Shown piece after piece: positions 23,080 to 34,523 of a stretch of 64,000 nt of DNA. Source of the DNA: Eutreptiella sp. 'Long Island Sound 2002' (taxonomy: Eukaryota; Euglenozoa; Euglenophyceae; Eutreptiales; Eutreptiaceae); the NCBI GenBank assembly GCA_964036045.1, contig OZ038383.1, positions 95,661,568 to 95,725,567 of the forward strand, written 5' to 3'. The position numbers were made by a program, and so were the translations under genes. Under the pieces are notes generated by a model. That model ran no database searches. It worked only from the letters and a program-made list of their open reading frames with translations, and was not told where the DNA came from. The first letter of the stretch is position 1, and each line of letters begins with the position of its first letter.

Positions 23080-23759
23080 AGCCCCTGCAGCCAAGGGCCC
23101 CAGCTAGGGCGGTCACAGGATGGTGACGTGGGAAGCGCCGAACCATCCCTGTCGGGAGTCGGTAAACACAAGGGGACTGCCGCGGGCGGAAGGCCCGGTC
23201 TGGCGCCCAGTCGCGGAGGCGGGGTGAGGGCAAGTGAAGGCACGAACCCTTGCACCCGTCCGTCCTTCGCGACCAAGAACGTGTTTGATGTACTACAGGA
23301 TCTATCCGAGAGTATCGGAGGATCACCCGGACCGCAGCTGGATGCTGCAGATGGGCAGCCTGAGCCCATTGTCCACGACCTGCACCAGTCGCTTGTGGAG
23401 CTTCTGGAACGGCCGGAGATCCTGAGTTTGCATGCCGTGCGCCGTGTCGGTCGCGAGCGGCAGTTGCATCTTAAGGTCCGTGCCCTATGCGGGGAGGTGG
23501 AAAAGGTTTTCGACGTGTTGGTCGACACGGGAGCTCAAGTCAGCTTGGTCAAGGCTGGCCTACTTCCACCAGAGTGTCTGACCGACAGTCGGAAGCCTGT
23601 CAGGCTGAAGGTGGCGAACGGCCAGTACATGGTGGGAGGCACGAAGGAAGCGGCCATTGGGCTGCAGTTCGTGAACCATCGTGAGCTGAGCCGCCCAGAC
23701 CTCGGCAAGGAAATCCTCCTGCACGGTAGCTTCTACGAGGCCGAGATGACTGGGACATG
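23077..23759 (+). CDS. pol: Pol N-terminus of A2: aspartic protease, ended by a 1-base deletion
   Basis: Reads on in the gag frame. The retropepsin active site VDTGAQ lies near 23521-23538, followed by the hydrophobic strands expected of a retroviral-type protease that cleaves Gag-Pol. The frame terminates at 23757-23759 (TGA) because one G is absent after 23748: A1 reads GAGATGGACTGG where A2 reads GAGATGACTGG. The rest of pol continues in the shifted frame from 23757. This is either a real inactivating mutation or a base-calling error, since the remainder of A2 is intact. Confidence 0.85.
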
Positions 23760-26700
23760 ATCGTCGGGTACGACTTCATGATGGAGACGGACTCCGGCGT
23801 CCTCCCGGCCCAGGCTTCCATGACCCTGTACCAGGACGACCAACTCTCGTGGCTTTCGTCACCTGAGCACCATGTGGAATGCCAATGGATCCACCCCGAA
23901 CGCAATCAACTCGAAGTGGCCGCGCTGGACACTGAGCCCACTGGGCCAGCGAATCAGGAGTACGGCGTAAGGCCGGAAGTGGCGAACCGAGTGGTTGCGG
24001 ACCTGGGAGCATCGGATCTGGCCCTAGATGCGTTCTCTTCAGGAACCTCCGCCCATCTTCGGGTATGTGAGAAGTACTGGAGCGCACAGGACTCTGCGTG
24101 GAAGAAGCACTGGGGTCCCCATCAGGGCTTGATGTGGATCCATTGCCCCCGTTGGGACATTCCAAGAGCGATAGCGAAGATTCGCAAGGACCGCTCCAAG
24201 GCAGTGCTGGTTGTTCCAATGGGATGCACCGAGGAGGAAAGTACCCGACATTGGGTAGCCTCATTGACCAACATGACCTTAAACAAGGTCGTCCTACCGG
24301 CTGGAGAGAGTGTCTATCAGGACGCTAAGGGACAGCCCATGCCACCCCAGAGATGGCCAACAGAATTCCACTATGTGGATGGGGGCCTTGATCAGACCGA
24401 CACCACGGACTTCGTGTGTGTCAACCGCATCATAGCAGAGCCCTGGCGGCAATGCTTTGCGGTTCCCCCTGTTGACATCGAAGAATCGGACTCCGAAGAC
24501 CCCCTCACTGAAGAGGAGTGGGATCTGGTTCAGGGGTATATGGATCAGCCCTTTCACGACTGGGGAAACCAGCGTGAGGGCAAGGGCCAGGACAAAGCCT
24601 GGTGGGAAGTGGACTCAATCGTCTCCGGTTCCTATGACGGGAATACCTTCGTGCAGAGGGTGCTGGATCACATGTCCAGCCAAGACGAGCCGCCTGGCGG
24701 TAACCCACCCACCTACGGCGATCTGTTCCGAGGCAGGACCAGAGATGGCCCTTTGGGCCACCTGGGAAGACCACCTGAGCCGAAAGCGAGCGGGGTCGCT
24801 ACCCCTCAAGTAAGCTCCGTGGTTCAAGTGCCCGGAAAAGCCAAGGCGGAGTCCGATGACTGCCCCAAGATCCAGGCGTTGAGGGCCAGGCTGAAGCAGA
24901 AGTATGGTGATACCTTCTTCAGCGGTAAGCCTGTGTTTCCCCCACCGGTGCGTGGACCGTATGGCGAGGCCAAGATACGACTGAAGCAGGACCCCCGTGT
25001 GTATCGTCACCGGGAGTTTGCCCTGAGGGGCGAGAGGAAAGAGGCCATGGAGAAGATCCTCCGTGACTTCATCCAGAGAGGCTGGCTTGAGCCGTGCCAC
25101 TCCGAGTGGGCCTCTCCCTGCTTCGTCGTCCCCAAGAAGGTTGCCGGTGAGTGGCGGCTCGTGGTCGACTACCGCGGCCTGAACGCCCAAACGCAGCACG
25201 ACAGCTATACGCTGCCCCTCATTGAGGACATGCTGCAAAAGCAACACCGGCGGAGGATCTTCACGGTGATTGACCTGAAACATGGTTATCATCAGATGCC
25301 TCTCGCCGAGGAGTCCCGTGCCTGCACAGCCATGAGCACCCCACTTGGACCTCTCCAGTGGAAGGTGATGCCCATGGGCGTTACCAACGGCAATGCGGGT
25401 TTTCAGCGGATGCTGGAGAACCTGCTTGAGCCGGTGCGCGACTGTGCGGACCCCTTCGTGGACGACGTGATCATCGCGTCCGGGGACCCCAGCATGAGCT
25501 ACGAGGAGCTCCTGGAGGCACACGAGAGGGACGTCACTCGAGTGCTGGACCTTCTGGTTCGGCACAAACTCACGGGCAGCAGTGACAAGGCCACCATTGC
25601 GGTAAGCGAGGTGGTCTTCGCTGGCCACGTAGTTGGGAACGGGCAGCGAAAGCCCATACCTGGCAAGGTGGCTGCGATTGAGCACTGGGAAAAGCCCAAA
25701 ACGGTCTCTGAGCTACGGGCGTACTTGGGGTTCTGCAACTACTACTCGGGGTATATCAAAATGTATGCCGAGTATGCAGCCCCCATGACGACCATGCTCA
25801 AGGGCAACCGAGAGGAGACCAAGAAGGGGTCCAAGAAGGCTCTGGTCTGGACTGAGGAGTCTGACCGTGCCTTTGAGGGGATGAAGCAGGCGCTGCTATC
25901 CGCAGTGGGTCTGCACCTCGTGGATCCCGACCGAGGGTTCGTCCTGCGCACCGACGCTTCCGACTACGCCATTGGCGCTGTGTTGGAGCAAGTGCTTGAC
26001 GATGGGAGGCACGTGCCCGTGGCCTTCTGGAGCCGAGTCCTGGCGGAAGGCCAGAGACGGACGTGGACGCCCCGTGAAAAGGAGGCGTATGCCATTGTCA
26101 TGGCTCTCAGGAAATGGGCTGGGTACATAGCCCTCCATCCCGTCACCGTCTGCACCGACCATCAGAGTCTGCAGTCGTGGCACAAGGAGCACGTGGACAC
26201 CCCCTCAGGTCCCGCCTCCCGACGGGCAAGATGGCATGAGACCTTGGCCAAGTTCGACCTTACGGTTGTTTATATTCCTGGAAAGGATAACACCGTGGCG
26301 GACTGTCTCAGTAGGTGGGCCTATCCCGCCAGCAAGGGCATGCAGGATATCTCTGCCCATGGCGATGAGGCTGAGACCGCTGAAGCCAAGAGGATCATTG
26401 AAATGGAGCGCCAGATGGAGGAGGAGGGTGCTAAATGCTTCGTCGTAATGGCTGCAGATGCCCCCCTCGCGGCGAGGGTGAACAGAGCAGTCAGTGTACT
26501 CGCCCCTGTGGGTGCCGCGGGCGGAAGGCCCGGTCCGGCACCCCCTGTGGGAGTGGAGTCCGACAAGCACCTCTTCCCAGAGTCTTGCCTCCAGGACGAC
26601 TGGACCGACGATTACGCCAAGTCTGAGGCCTTTGCGGCCGAGTATAGGGCTGTGACCGACCCTGACGACGGGCAGAAGTGGCCAAAGGGGCTGACTGAGG

Positions 26701-28058
26701 AAGATGGCAAGCTCTACCGGAATGGTAAGCTGCTAGTCCCAGAGTCCCGGGTGCTCGAGCTGTGTGAAGCTTGGCACCACCACATGCTGCACCCAGGGGT
26801 CAAGAAGCAAGCTCTTGACATGCAGCGTCGGTTCGAGATCGACCATATCGTTCTCTACACCGCCATCAAGAAGGTCAGGAAGGGTTGCTCGGTCTCTCAG
26901 GCCTGCAATCCCGACAACCGGAACGTCAAGGGGGAACCCCAATGGACCCCGGTTCCTGACCAGCCCATGGAGAGCGTGGCCATGGACGTCTTCTCCATGC
27001 CCGAAGTGCACATTGGCAAGGAGACCTTTGACTGTGTGGTTCTCTGTGTGGACCGCCACAGCGGCTACGTTGTAGCCGTTCCGGCACGCAAAAAGGGGTT
27101 GCTTGCCAAGGAGGTGGCAGTCATGATGATTCGTCATTGGCTGACCGTCTTTGACATCCCCCGCACCATTTGCAGTGACCGAGGGCCCCAGTTTACTGGT
27201 GGCTGGTTCAAGGCTATGTGTTCCCTGATGGGGATACGTCATGCCAAGAGCGTCGCCTATCTCAGCCGGTCCAACGGCCGTGCTGAAGTGGCTGGACGGC
27301 AGCTGTTCGAGAAGCTGCGCAAGATCCACATCACCAATCCGCGGCGGAACTGGTTTGAGGAGATGTGGCCTGCTCTGAAGGCCCATCATGACACCCCCAC
27401 TCCGGGCGGTTTGTCCCCTCACCAGATTCTGTTTGGCAGGGACCCCCTGGGTAGGGGACTTCCCTTGTCTGGTGATGGCATGGCTATGGATGCCAAGGAG
27501 TTCTTCGCGCGGCAGGAGCAAACGGCGCGGGACATCCGCCAGCAGCTTGAGAAGGAGCATGCTGAGCGTCAGAAGTCCGCCCCGAGCTCGACAGCGCAGA
27601 AGTTCAGGGTGGGAGACCCGGTGTGGGTGATCAGACCCCGCCCCATGGGCACCCACCGCACCAAGACCTGGTTCACACCCGGCGAGGTGGTCCGCAGGAT
27701 TGGTGAGGACACCTACCGCATCAAGGTGGGTCACGGACAGTTCCGGGAGCGCCACGAGAGTCAACTCCGTGTGCGGGAACCCGACCTCCGTGGCCGACAT
27801 GTGTCCCTGGACTACGCCAAACATGAGGCCGACTCGGACGACGACTATGCTGAGCAGGACGACTATACTGTCGAGAAGATCCTGGCTCAGCGTCCGAAGG
27901 CCTCGGCGCCCGGAGGTCTGGAGTTCAAGGTTCGTTGGCGAGGCTATGGGCCGTCCCACGACACCTGGGAACCCGTCTCCTCGTTCGTACCGCGGGTCAA
28001 TACTCCCTTCATGGAGTACATCCGCAAGCACAAGACCAAGATCCATGTCTCGGACTAG
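23757..28058 (+). CDS. pol: Pol of A2: RT, RNase H, integrase, chromodomain
   Basis: Open frame of 1,433 codons with all chromovirus pol domains in order. A Dam-methyltransferase-like segment comes first (about 24000-24290). Reverse transcriptase follows (about 24950-25760), with DYRGLN, DLKHGYHQMPL and catalytic FVDD at 25455-25466 in place of the commoner YVDD/YIDD. RNase H (about 25915-26330) has TDAS and TDHQSL. The integrase zinc region (about 26760-26910) has the HH pair but an odd CX5C pair instead of CX2C. The integrase core (about 26980-27320) has D, D and E in MDVFS, SDRGPQF and NGRAEVAG. A C-terminal chromodomain (about 27868-28000) keeps the aromatic residues Tyr, Trp and Tyr expected to bind methylated histone H3. 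The protein copies element RNA and integrates it, probably into heterochromatin. Confidence 0.95.
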   Translation: MIVGYDFMMETDSGVLPAQASMTLYQDDQLSWLSSPEHHVECQWIHPERNQLEVAALDTEPTGPANQEYGVRPEVANRVVADLGASDLALDAFSSGTSAHLRVCEKYWSAQDSAWKKHWGPHQGLMWIHCPRWDIPRAIAKIRKDRSKAVLVVPMGCTEEESTRHWVASLTNMTLNKVVLPAGESVYQDAKGQPMPPQRWPTEFHYVDGGLDQTDTTDFVCVNRIIAEPWRQCFAVPPVDIEESDSEDPLTEEEWDLVQGYMDQPFHDWGNQREGKGQDKAWWEVDSIVSGSYDGNTFVQRVLDHMSSQDEPPGGNPPTYGDLFRGRTRDGPLGHLGRPPEPKASGVATPQVSSVVQVPGKAKAESDDCPKIQALRARLKQKYGDTFFSGKPVFPPPVRGPYGEAKIRLKQDPRVYRHREFALRGERKEAMEKILRDFIQRGWLEPCHSEWASPCFVVPKKVAGEWRLVVDYRGLNAQTQHDSYTLPLIEDMLQKQHRRRIFTVIDLKHGYHQMPLAEESRACTAMSTPLGPLQWKVMPMGVTNGNAGFQRMLENLLEPVRDCADPFVDDVIIASGDPSMSYEELLEAHERDVTRVLDLLVRHKLTGSSDKATIAVSEVVFAGHVVGNGQRKPIPGKVAAIEHWEKPKTVSELRAYLGFCNYYSGYIKMYAEYAAPMTTMLKGNREETKKGSKKALVWTEESDRAFEGMKQALLSAVGLHLVDPDRGFVLRTDASDYAIGAVLEQVLDDGRHVPVAFWSRVLAEGQRRTWTPREKEAYAIVMALRKWAGYIALHPVTVCTDHQSLQSWHKEHVDTPSGPASRRARWHETLAKFDLTVVYIPGKDNTVADCLSRWAYPASKGMQDISAHGDEAETAEAKRIIEMERQMEEEGAKCFVVMAADAPLAARVNRAVSVLAPVGAAGGRPGPAPPVGVESDKHLFPESCLQDDWTDDYAKSEAFAAEYRAVTDPDDGQKWPKGLTEEDGKLYRNGKLLVPESRVLELCEAWHHHMLHPGVKKQALDMQRRFEIDHIVLYTAIKKVRKGCSVSQACNPDNRNVKGEPQWTPVPDQPMESVAMDVFSMPEVHIGKETFDCVVLCVDRHSGYVVAVPARKKGLLAKEVAVMMIRHWLTVFDIPRTICSDRGPQFTGGWFKAMCSLMGIRHAKSVAYLSRSNGRAEVAGRQLFEKLRKIHITNPRRNWFEEMWPALKAHHDTPTPGGLSPHQILFGRDPLGRGLPLSGDGMAMDAKEFFARQEQTARDIRQQLEKEHAERQKSAPSSTAQKFRVGDPVWVIRPRPMGTHRTKTWFTPGEVVRRIGEDTYRIKVGHGQFRERHESQLRVREPDLRGRHVSLDYAKHEADSDDDYAEQDDYTVEKILAQRPKASAPGGLEFKVRWRGYGPSHDTWEPVSSFVPRVNTPFMEYIRKHKTKIHVSD

Positions 28059-29579
28059 GCAGCACTCACCCGGGCGATTGCAGCCAGGGGTGCCTGATCA
28101 GCGCCCTGAGCTCTCCCCTGATGCGTCTTGAGCGCTTGTGAGGCCGACGAATCGTCCCTTACTTGCTTGCTCTCTTCCATCTTTCGGTGACGGAGTGGCC
28201 ATATACCCCCCCCTGCTGTATCCAGGGGAGGATGGCCCCTCTCTTCAACTATTCGTCACTCCCCCCCCTGCTGAATCCTTGGGAAACCAGGTGGGCGACT
28301 GACCTTCATGTTTTTGAGCTCTTGGGGCCTTGAAGCCCATACGACGTTGCGCAACGGATGCCGCTGTCATCGGCATTGCGGTTTTTTTGGTGTGTGGTCT
28401 GGTTCCATGGCATTTGCGGAATCCAGACCAGTCGACGTGTGTCTCGAGACTATATATGCCTGAACTCAGGCGTTATCCTGTCCATCCTCCTGCATTTGCC
28501 TTATCCTGACCGTGGCGTGGTTTGGCACTCTGTTCTGAGTGTGTTTACACGCCTATTTACTTAAATTGTTGCTTGTTTTTCTGCCCTCCAGGATATGTGC
28601 ATCTGTATGTTAAGTGTCATCAGCCCATCGCTGAGGGATGGACTGTTTTTCACCACGAATCGGGATACAGAGGCGCCTTGAGTCGCCGTGTACATATCCT
28701 TACAGCCTGGTCCAGCCTGGACCAGTACTTGATTACAGATTCTACTGTTTGAGTGCCCGTGATACCGTGTTGCCCTATTCGCTGTGATGTGTGGAGATCC
28801 TGATGGCGCCAGGCGGGAAGCCCAGTTGCCTGACTACACTCCCAGCGGTCCGCCACTGTCAGTCCCAGTGTGAGCCTACCGATTTGCAGACGCACTTGCA
28901 TTCGGATGGCGGCCTCCGGTGCTCCTGACCTCGGTCAGTCTGCCTGGGAAACTGGTGGTTTGAGGAGTCGACGCCTCCGCCCACACTGCATGAGGACTCC
29001 CTCATGTATGGCCACGCTTCGTGGTAGTAGGGCGAGGGAAAAGACGGCCTTGATGCCCGATCCCTTCAGGAGGAGTTCCCTTACGATTTGGGGTTCGTAA
29101 GGAGTTCGACTATGGCACTCTGGACTCGCGTCGTATGGATATGGACATGGTGCGCCCGAGGAAGGACCCGTGGGGACTCTCCCCAGTCGGCGGGCCTTGG
29201 GAAGCTTGGGGTAGCCTGATGGATCTTTGTGGTCGCTCTCGACTTGTGGGGCCACCTCGGCCGTCGTGTGATGCCTATGTTGGCCGTGTATGCCACTGCC
29301 ACTGTGGTGGTGACCGTAGCAGCCGGCACCCGGTGCGCCTGGTATGGGTTAACGGGTCCTTTGGATGCCGAACAATCGCCGCCAGGACCCGGGGCTTGAT
29401 ACTTGATACTATACATGTGCTACGAGCTGTTACAGCAGCATACCTATCCCACTGTGGGATACCTATCTTACTGTGACTTACTGAAGTGAGGATGTGACAC
29501 CCCCCCCCCCCTTCAGGAAGTGGTCCTGGGTACCCGCTGCCATGCGTGGGTGTTATCGAGCCCCCCCAGGGTTTGCTCT
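28059..29579 (+). other. 3' untranslated region of A2
   Basis: 1.5 kb between the pol stop and the polypurine tract. It has no frame longer than about 110 codons and several C-runs. It is homologous to 59100-60408, which shows it is a regular part of the family. Confidence 0.8.
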
Positions 29580-29590
29580 AAGGAGGGGGG
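29580..29590 (+). promoter_or_regulatory. Polypurine tract of A2
   Basis: AAGGAGGGGGG lies immediately before the TG of the 3' LTR, the expected position and composition for plus-strand DNA priming. Confidence 0.9.
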
Positions 29591-32536
29591 TGAAGCGGTA
29601 CCCAGAACCCCATGGCCAGGTTACGGCATACAACCGGTCTCCGGTCCACTAACCCCATGCACGGCGTGTTCCGTGCCGTGAAGCCCCGCATCGGCAACCG
29701 ATGCACCGCCAGCGGAGATTTGTGTATCAGAATATCAGGAATCAACAGGGTTTTATTTTCATATTGTTTCCGTCAATTTTTATGCTTCCGTTCCGATACT
29801 CACTGTTTTGACTGCTGGCGGTTGGTTCGCGACTTTACCGTAACCGCCAGTTTAACTGTTTATAATGGAAATTTTAACGCTATCCGCGACGAAGGCTCCA
29901 AAGTCGCCAGGAACTGCATGGATGCTTCCGCAATTTTCATAATTAATACTCGCAACCTTAATCCGAATTTTTCAGGATGTCGAAATCGGATTTTCGACTT
30001 CGACATCCCCGCACTTGATTTGACCTCTTTCGAGTGGACCTACGTGCTTCCGTATGCACGAATCAACTTCCCTTTTATCCTGCCCTCCATTTGTCTTAAA
30101 GATATGGGCAAAATAAAGTTGATTCGTGAGGCCACTTGTGAAGGTCATATCTCGTGTTGCTTGCGAGGAATTACGATAAGAAAACGTGGGATGTATTCAC
30201 AATACTCCCGACGTAATTTAGGAAGCATAATATGCCTTGCGTCTCCACACGTGCGCGCTAGTGTAATGGATCATGGTCAATAGGGTAGAGTTTGCGTTAT
30301 AACTCTTTGGCCATGACATTGCGTGCGTTAAGATAACTTTCGAGTGTAGCGCGCAAGTGTTGGTGTTGCATAGGAACTCTCCTTGAGTTCCTATGACCGA
30401 TTGACACAGAGTTATGCCCTTGGAGGGGCATGACATATCGTGGTGGGAGCCACCTTTTTGGGCAATATTTGGTATGTGCCATGTGTTGTGTTGCGTGCCC
30501 ATTTGGCGGGTCCATTGCTCCAAGACAAGCCCGCCAATGGACCTCATATTGTGCAAGCCCCTTCTCCGTGCTCCCTACGGTCAATTGCAAGCCTAACCTT
30601 CGTGAAGGGAAGCTTGTGTGGTGATCCCGAAGCGATGCGTTGGGAGCAAGGTGTGTATTTTACATTTTTCCATATTTTCATGTGCCCACTTGGGAAGCAG
30701 CGCTCGTAACCTTTCAAGGCGCCCCAAGTGGAGCACATATGTGGGATCGAAGGTCATTGGTGTCAAGTCATTGTGTTTAGAAGGATTAGTTGATTGCACG
30801 ATCCAAGCCAAAGATATTATAATATAATTGTGTGCCTTTCAAGGCACTTTGGTTTGTCTTTGTGCCAATTTTGCCGTTTTTGGCCCGTCATGGTGTCAAG
30901 TGGCGACCTTGTATCTCAACGTTGCGCTCAATTGACATCATGACCCAAGTATGTCCTGAGGGTACATACTTCGGTAGCCAACATATCTTGGACCCGGCGA
31001 ATAACTCCTCTTAGGCTTGGCATACCGTGGCCGCCATGTTGGCGATTTGGGACTATCCCAAATCATGGGCTCACATGGCGACCCTGCCATTCCCAATACC
31101 GGAGGAGTTGGGCGACGCCCCAAAGATATGTTGGACATATATGACTTGATACCAATCCCATGGCACACTCCGGTCCGAGTCGGGCATGTGCCTCATTTGC
31201 CCTAACCATGAGTGTGCGCATTTTCGGCCATTTTGAGCAATTTTTCACTTTTGCTGCCCGCCGTGCCCCATGTTCTAACCTTCGTGCACGCCGGACGCAT
31301 GGACCAATGGACCATATATGACATGGGTGTTATGGGCAATGGTCCCCATGGTCCACACACCACGTGGGCGAAGCGGAGCCGCCTTCGTCAAGGCGCTAGG
31401 CCAAATTGAGTATGGGCAATTTTGCCATTTTTGCATTTGTGGACCCAATTGGGATCGTCACCACGCCGAGTGGCATGGAGATCTTTGAGAGCCAAGGGCA
31501 TGGGAGTCTCCGTTGGACTCCCGGGGGATCACGTATGGAATGGCGGATCCGATCTCCAAGCCGGCGTGGAGATATACTATTGGGAGCACACCGAATTTTG
31601 GCTCATTTCAAGCAGCCAAAATGACCCAATTTTGGGACCCCAATTTCCCCCTTCCGTGTGGTCAATTGGCGGCCCCGTTTCTCTAAGCCCATAGGGAGCC
31701 CGGACCTAAATCCAAGTTGTACACTCAGATATAAGTCCTAGGTCCTGCCTCCTACCCTGTGAGCCATTGGCCTCACCTTGGCCGAGCGAGCCGCGCGTGG
31801 GAATGACGCCAATTTTGGTGATTTTGGCATCATGACCCCACTTGACTCATCCGTGTTGCCCTGATGCCGGGACCTCAGAGGGAACCAGGTTGGGTGAGGG
31901 CTCCAGGGAGTTCGTACTCGAAGGGCATAGGGTCAGTTGCCTCGTCCCTACCTCTGGCGGGTCCGAGCGAGGGGTCAATTTTGGAGTTTTTCAAGCCAAT
32001 TTCAGTTTGGGCTGAAACAGCCCATTTTCAGCTACCAACTCCTGGGTGATAATGGCGGGGCCATATCTCTGGCTCAGAGTGGAGTTGGGACCTGCCGTTA
32101 AGGGAGCATAGGGAGCCACTGTCGGTTGGCCTTGGAACTCATTGGTTCCCAGGAACTCGCCTGTGGCTGTGCGGGACACCTCTCCCATTGGCAGGGTTTC
32201 AGGGTCCGGACTGAGCAGGGCATGGGTTGTGTTTGAGCCCCCGCCCCCATCAGCCACTGAGAGGGTCGGACCTGGGATTGGGATATGAGTCGGGACTGAG
32301 TGTCTATTGTCCCTTGATGCCCTTACCCCAGTCCAGTCTTAACCCCATGTGTACATATCCTGATGTGTTGCTGTACATACTTTCGTTCCCTCTTTGCAGA
32401 GTGGCAAGGATTCTGAAACGCTTTGTCACATGACACAGGCGTATTGATGCCCTTGTCAGCGTAGTGCCTTGCCTGCCTGCTCACCTGTGCGTGTCACCGC
32501 AGCGTCCCGTGGCCGGCCCCCCACGGGAACGCGTCA
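29591..32536 (+). mobile_element. 3' LTR of element A2
   Basis: 2,946 bp, TGAAGCGG...CGCGTCA, followed by ATAC (32537-32540) matching the duplication at 15345-15348. It differs from the 5' LTR only by scattered single-base changes and a 1-bp length difference, so insertion is recent relative to A1. Confidence 0.95.
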
Positions 32537-32540
32537 ATAC

Positions 32541-33501
32541 TATTGGGAGCACCCCGAATTTTGGCTCATTTCAGGCAGCCAAAATGACCCCCTTTTGGGA
32601 CCCCAATTTCAACCCCCCGTGTGGTCAATTGGCGGCCCCATATCTCTATGCCCACAGGGAGCCCGGACCTAATTCCAAGTTGTACACTCAGATGGAAGTC
32701 CTAGGTCCTGCCTCCTAACCTGTGAGCCATTGGCCTTGCCCTGGCCGGGCGAGCCACGCGTGGGAATGACGCCAATTTTGGTGATTTTGGCATCATGACC
32801 ACACTTGACGAACCCCTGGTGCCCTGGTGCCGGGACTTCAGAGGGAACCAGGTTGGGTGAGGGCTCCAGGGAGTTCGTACTCGAAGGGCATAGGGTCAGT
32901 TGCCTCGTCCCTACCTCCGGTGGGTCCGGACGAGGGGTCAATTTTGGAGATTTTGGAGCTAATATCAGTTTGGGCTGAAACAGCCCATTTTCAGCTACCA
33001 ACTCCTAGGGGATAATGGCGGAGCCATATCTCTGGCTCAGAGAGGAGTTGGAACCTGCCGTTAAGGGAGCATAGGGAGCCACTGTCCGTTGGCCTTGGAG
33101 CCGCTTGGTTCCCAGGAACTCGCCTGTGGCTGGGCGAGACACCCCCCCCTATTGGCAGGGTTTCAGGGTCCGGACTGAGCAGGGCATGGGTTGTGTTTGA
33201 GCCCCCGCGCCCACCAGCCACTGAGAGGGTCGGACCTGGGATTGGGATACGAGTTGGGACTGAGTGTCTATTGTCCTGTGTTGCCCTTACCCCAGTCCAG
33301 TCTTAACCCCATGTGTACATATCCTGATGTGTTGCTGTACATACTTTCGTTCCCTTGTTGCAGAGTGGCAAGGATCCTGAAACGCTTTGTCACATGACAT
33401 GAGCGCATTGATGCCCCTGTGAGCGTAGTGCTTTGCCTGCCTGCTCACTTGCGCGTGTCCACCGCAGCGTTCCGTGGCCGGCCCCCCACGGGAACGCGTC
33501 A
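32541..33501 (+). mobile_element. A-family solo LTR, right part
   Basis: Continues the LTR broken at 15348 and matches A1 LTR 3312-4272. It ends GAACGCGTCA followed by GTAC (33502-33505) and satellite. With the left part it forms a 3,026-bp solo LTR with a GTAC target duplication. Confidence 0.9.
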
Positions 33502-34240
33502 GTACAAGCGGAGCGGGCACACAAACACACACACACACCGACACCCCAGCCAGGAAAGGCGGGGCGCAGCCGAAACCCGAGCCCAAGCACACACACCCGC
33601 ACCGCACACCCGAGCCAGGAGTGGCGGGGTACGAGCGGAGCGCGCACACAAACACACACACACCCGAACACCCGGGCCAGGAGTGGCGGGGTACAAGCGG
33701 AGCCCGCACATAAACACACACACACCCCAAAACCCCAGCCAGGAGTGGCGGGGCGCAGCAAAAACCCCAGCCGACACACACACAGCCACACCACACACCC
33801 CAGCCGGGAGTGGCGGGGTACAAGCGAAGCGCGCACACAAACACACACACACACCGCAACAGCCCAGCCAGGAATGGCGGGGCGCAGCCAAAACGCGAGC
33901 CCAAGCACACACTCCCACACCGCACACCCCAGCCAGGAGTGGCGGGGTACGAGCGGAGCGCGCACACAGACACACACACACACCCCAAAACCCCAGCCAA
34001 GAGGGGCGGGGAGCAGCGAAAATCCGAGCCAAAGCACACACACCAACACCGCACACCCCAGCCAGGAGGGGCGAGGTACAAGCGGAGCGCGCACACAAAC
34101 ACACACACACCCCAACACCCCAGCCAGGAGTGGCGGGGCGCAGCCGAATCCCGAGCCCAGGCACACACACCCACACCGCACACCCCAGCCAGGAGTGGCG
34201 GGGTACAAGCGAAGCGCGCACACAAACACACACACACCCC
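33502..34240. repeat. Satellite array III
   Basis: Continues the satellite in the phase expected after an insertion at GTAC (GTACAAGCGGAGCGG). It ends abruptly at about 34240 against a B-family gag fragment. Confidence 0.95.
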
Positions 34241-34242
34241 CC

Positions 34243-34523
34243 AACTGTTTCTTACGCCTTTTCATGCTTGGTTCCATTGAAAAGCTTGGACTATTGAGGT
34301 CCAAGTCCTCGGAGAAAACCTTGGGACTTTTGAGGTCCGCTTTCTCCATTGAAAACTCCGGACTTTTGAGGTCCTTGCTCTCCAAAGGTTCTTCATAGTT
34401 TTCATCCAACTCCATCAAATTTTTTTCATGAAAAACTTCCTTCTCCTGCTTTTCTCCCATAGGCACAAGGTCGCACGGGCACGGCACTGGACCAAAGTAG
34501 GTAGAACTTGCGTCCACTTGCAT
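34243..34523 (-). pseudogene. gag: 5' fragment of B-family gag
   Basis: Encodes the first 90 or so residues of the B Gag protein, matching 55445-55724 with a few substitutions. It includes the three short SP-F-S-E/M repeats and the basic MKRRKK motif. The frame then runs into satellite DNA on the left, so the rest of this copy of the element is absent. Confidence 0.9.
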
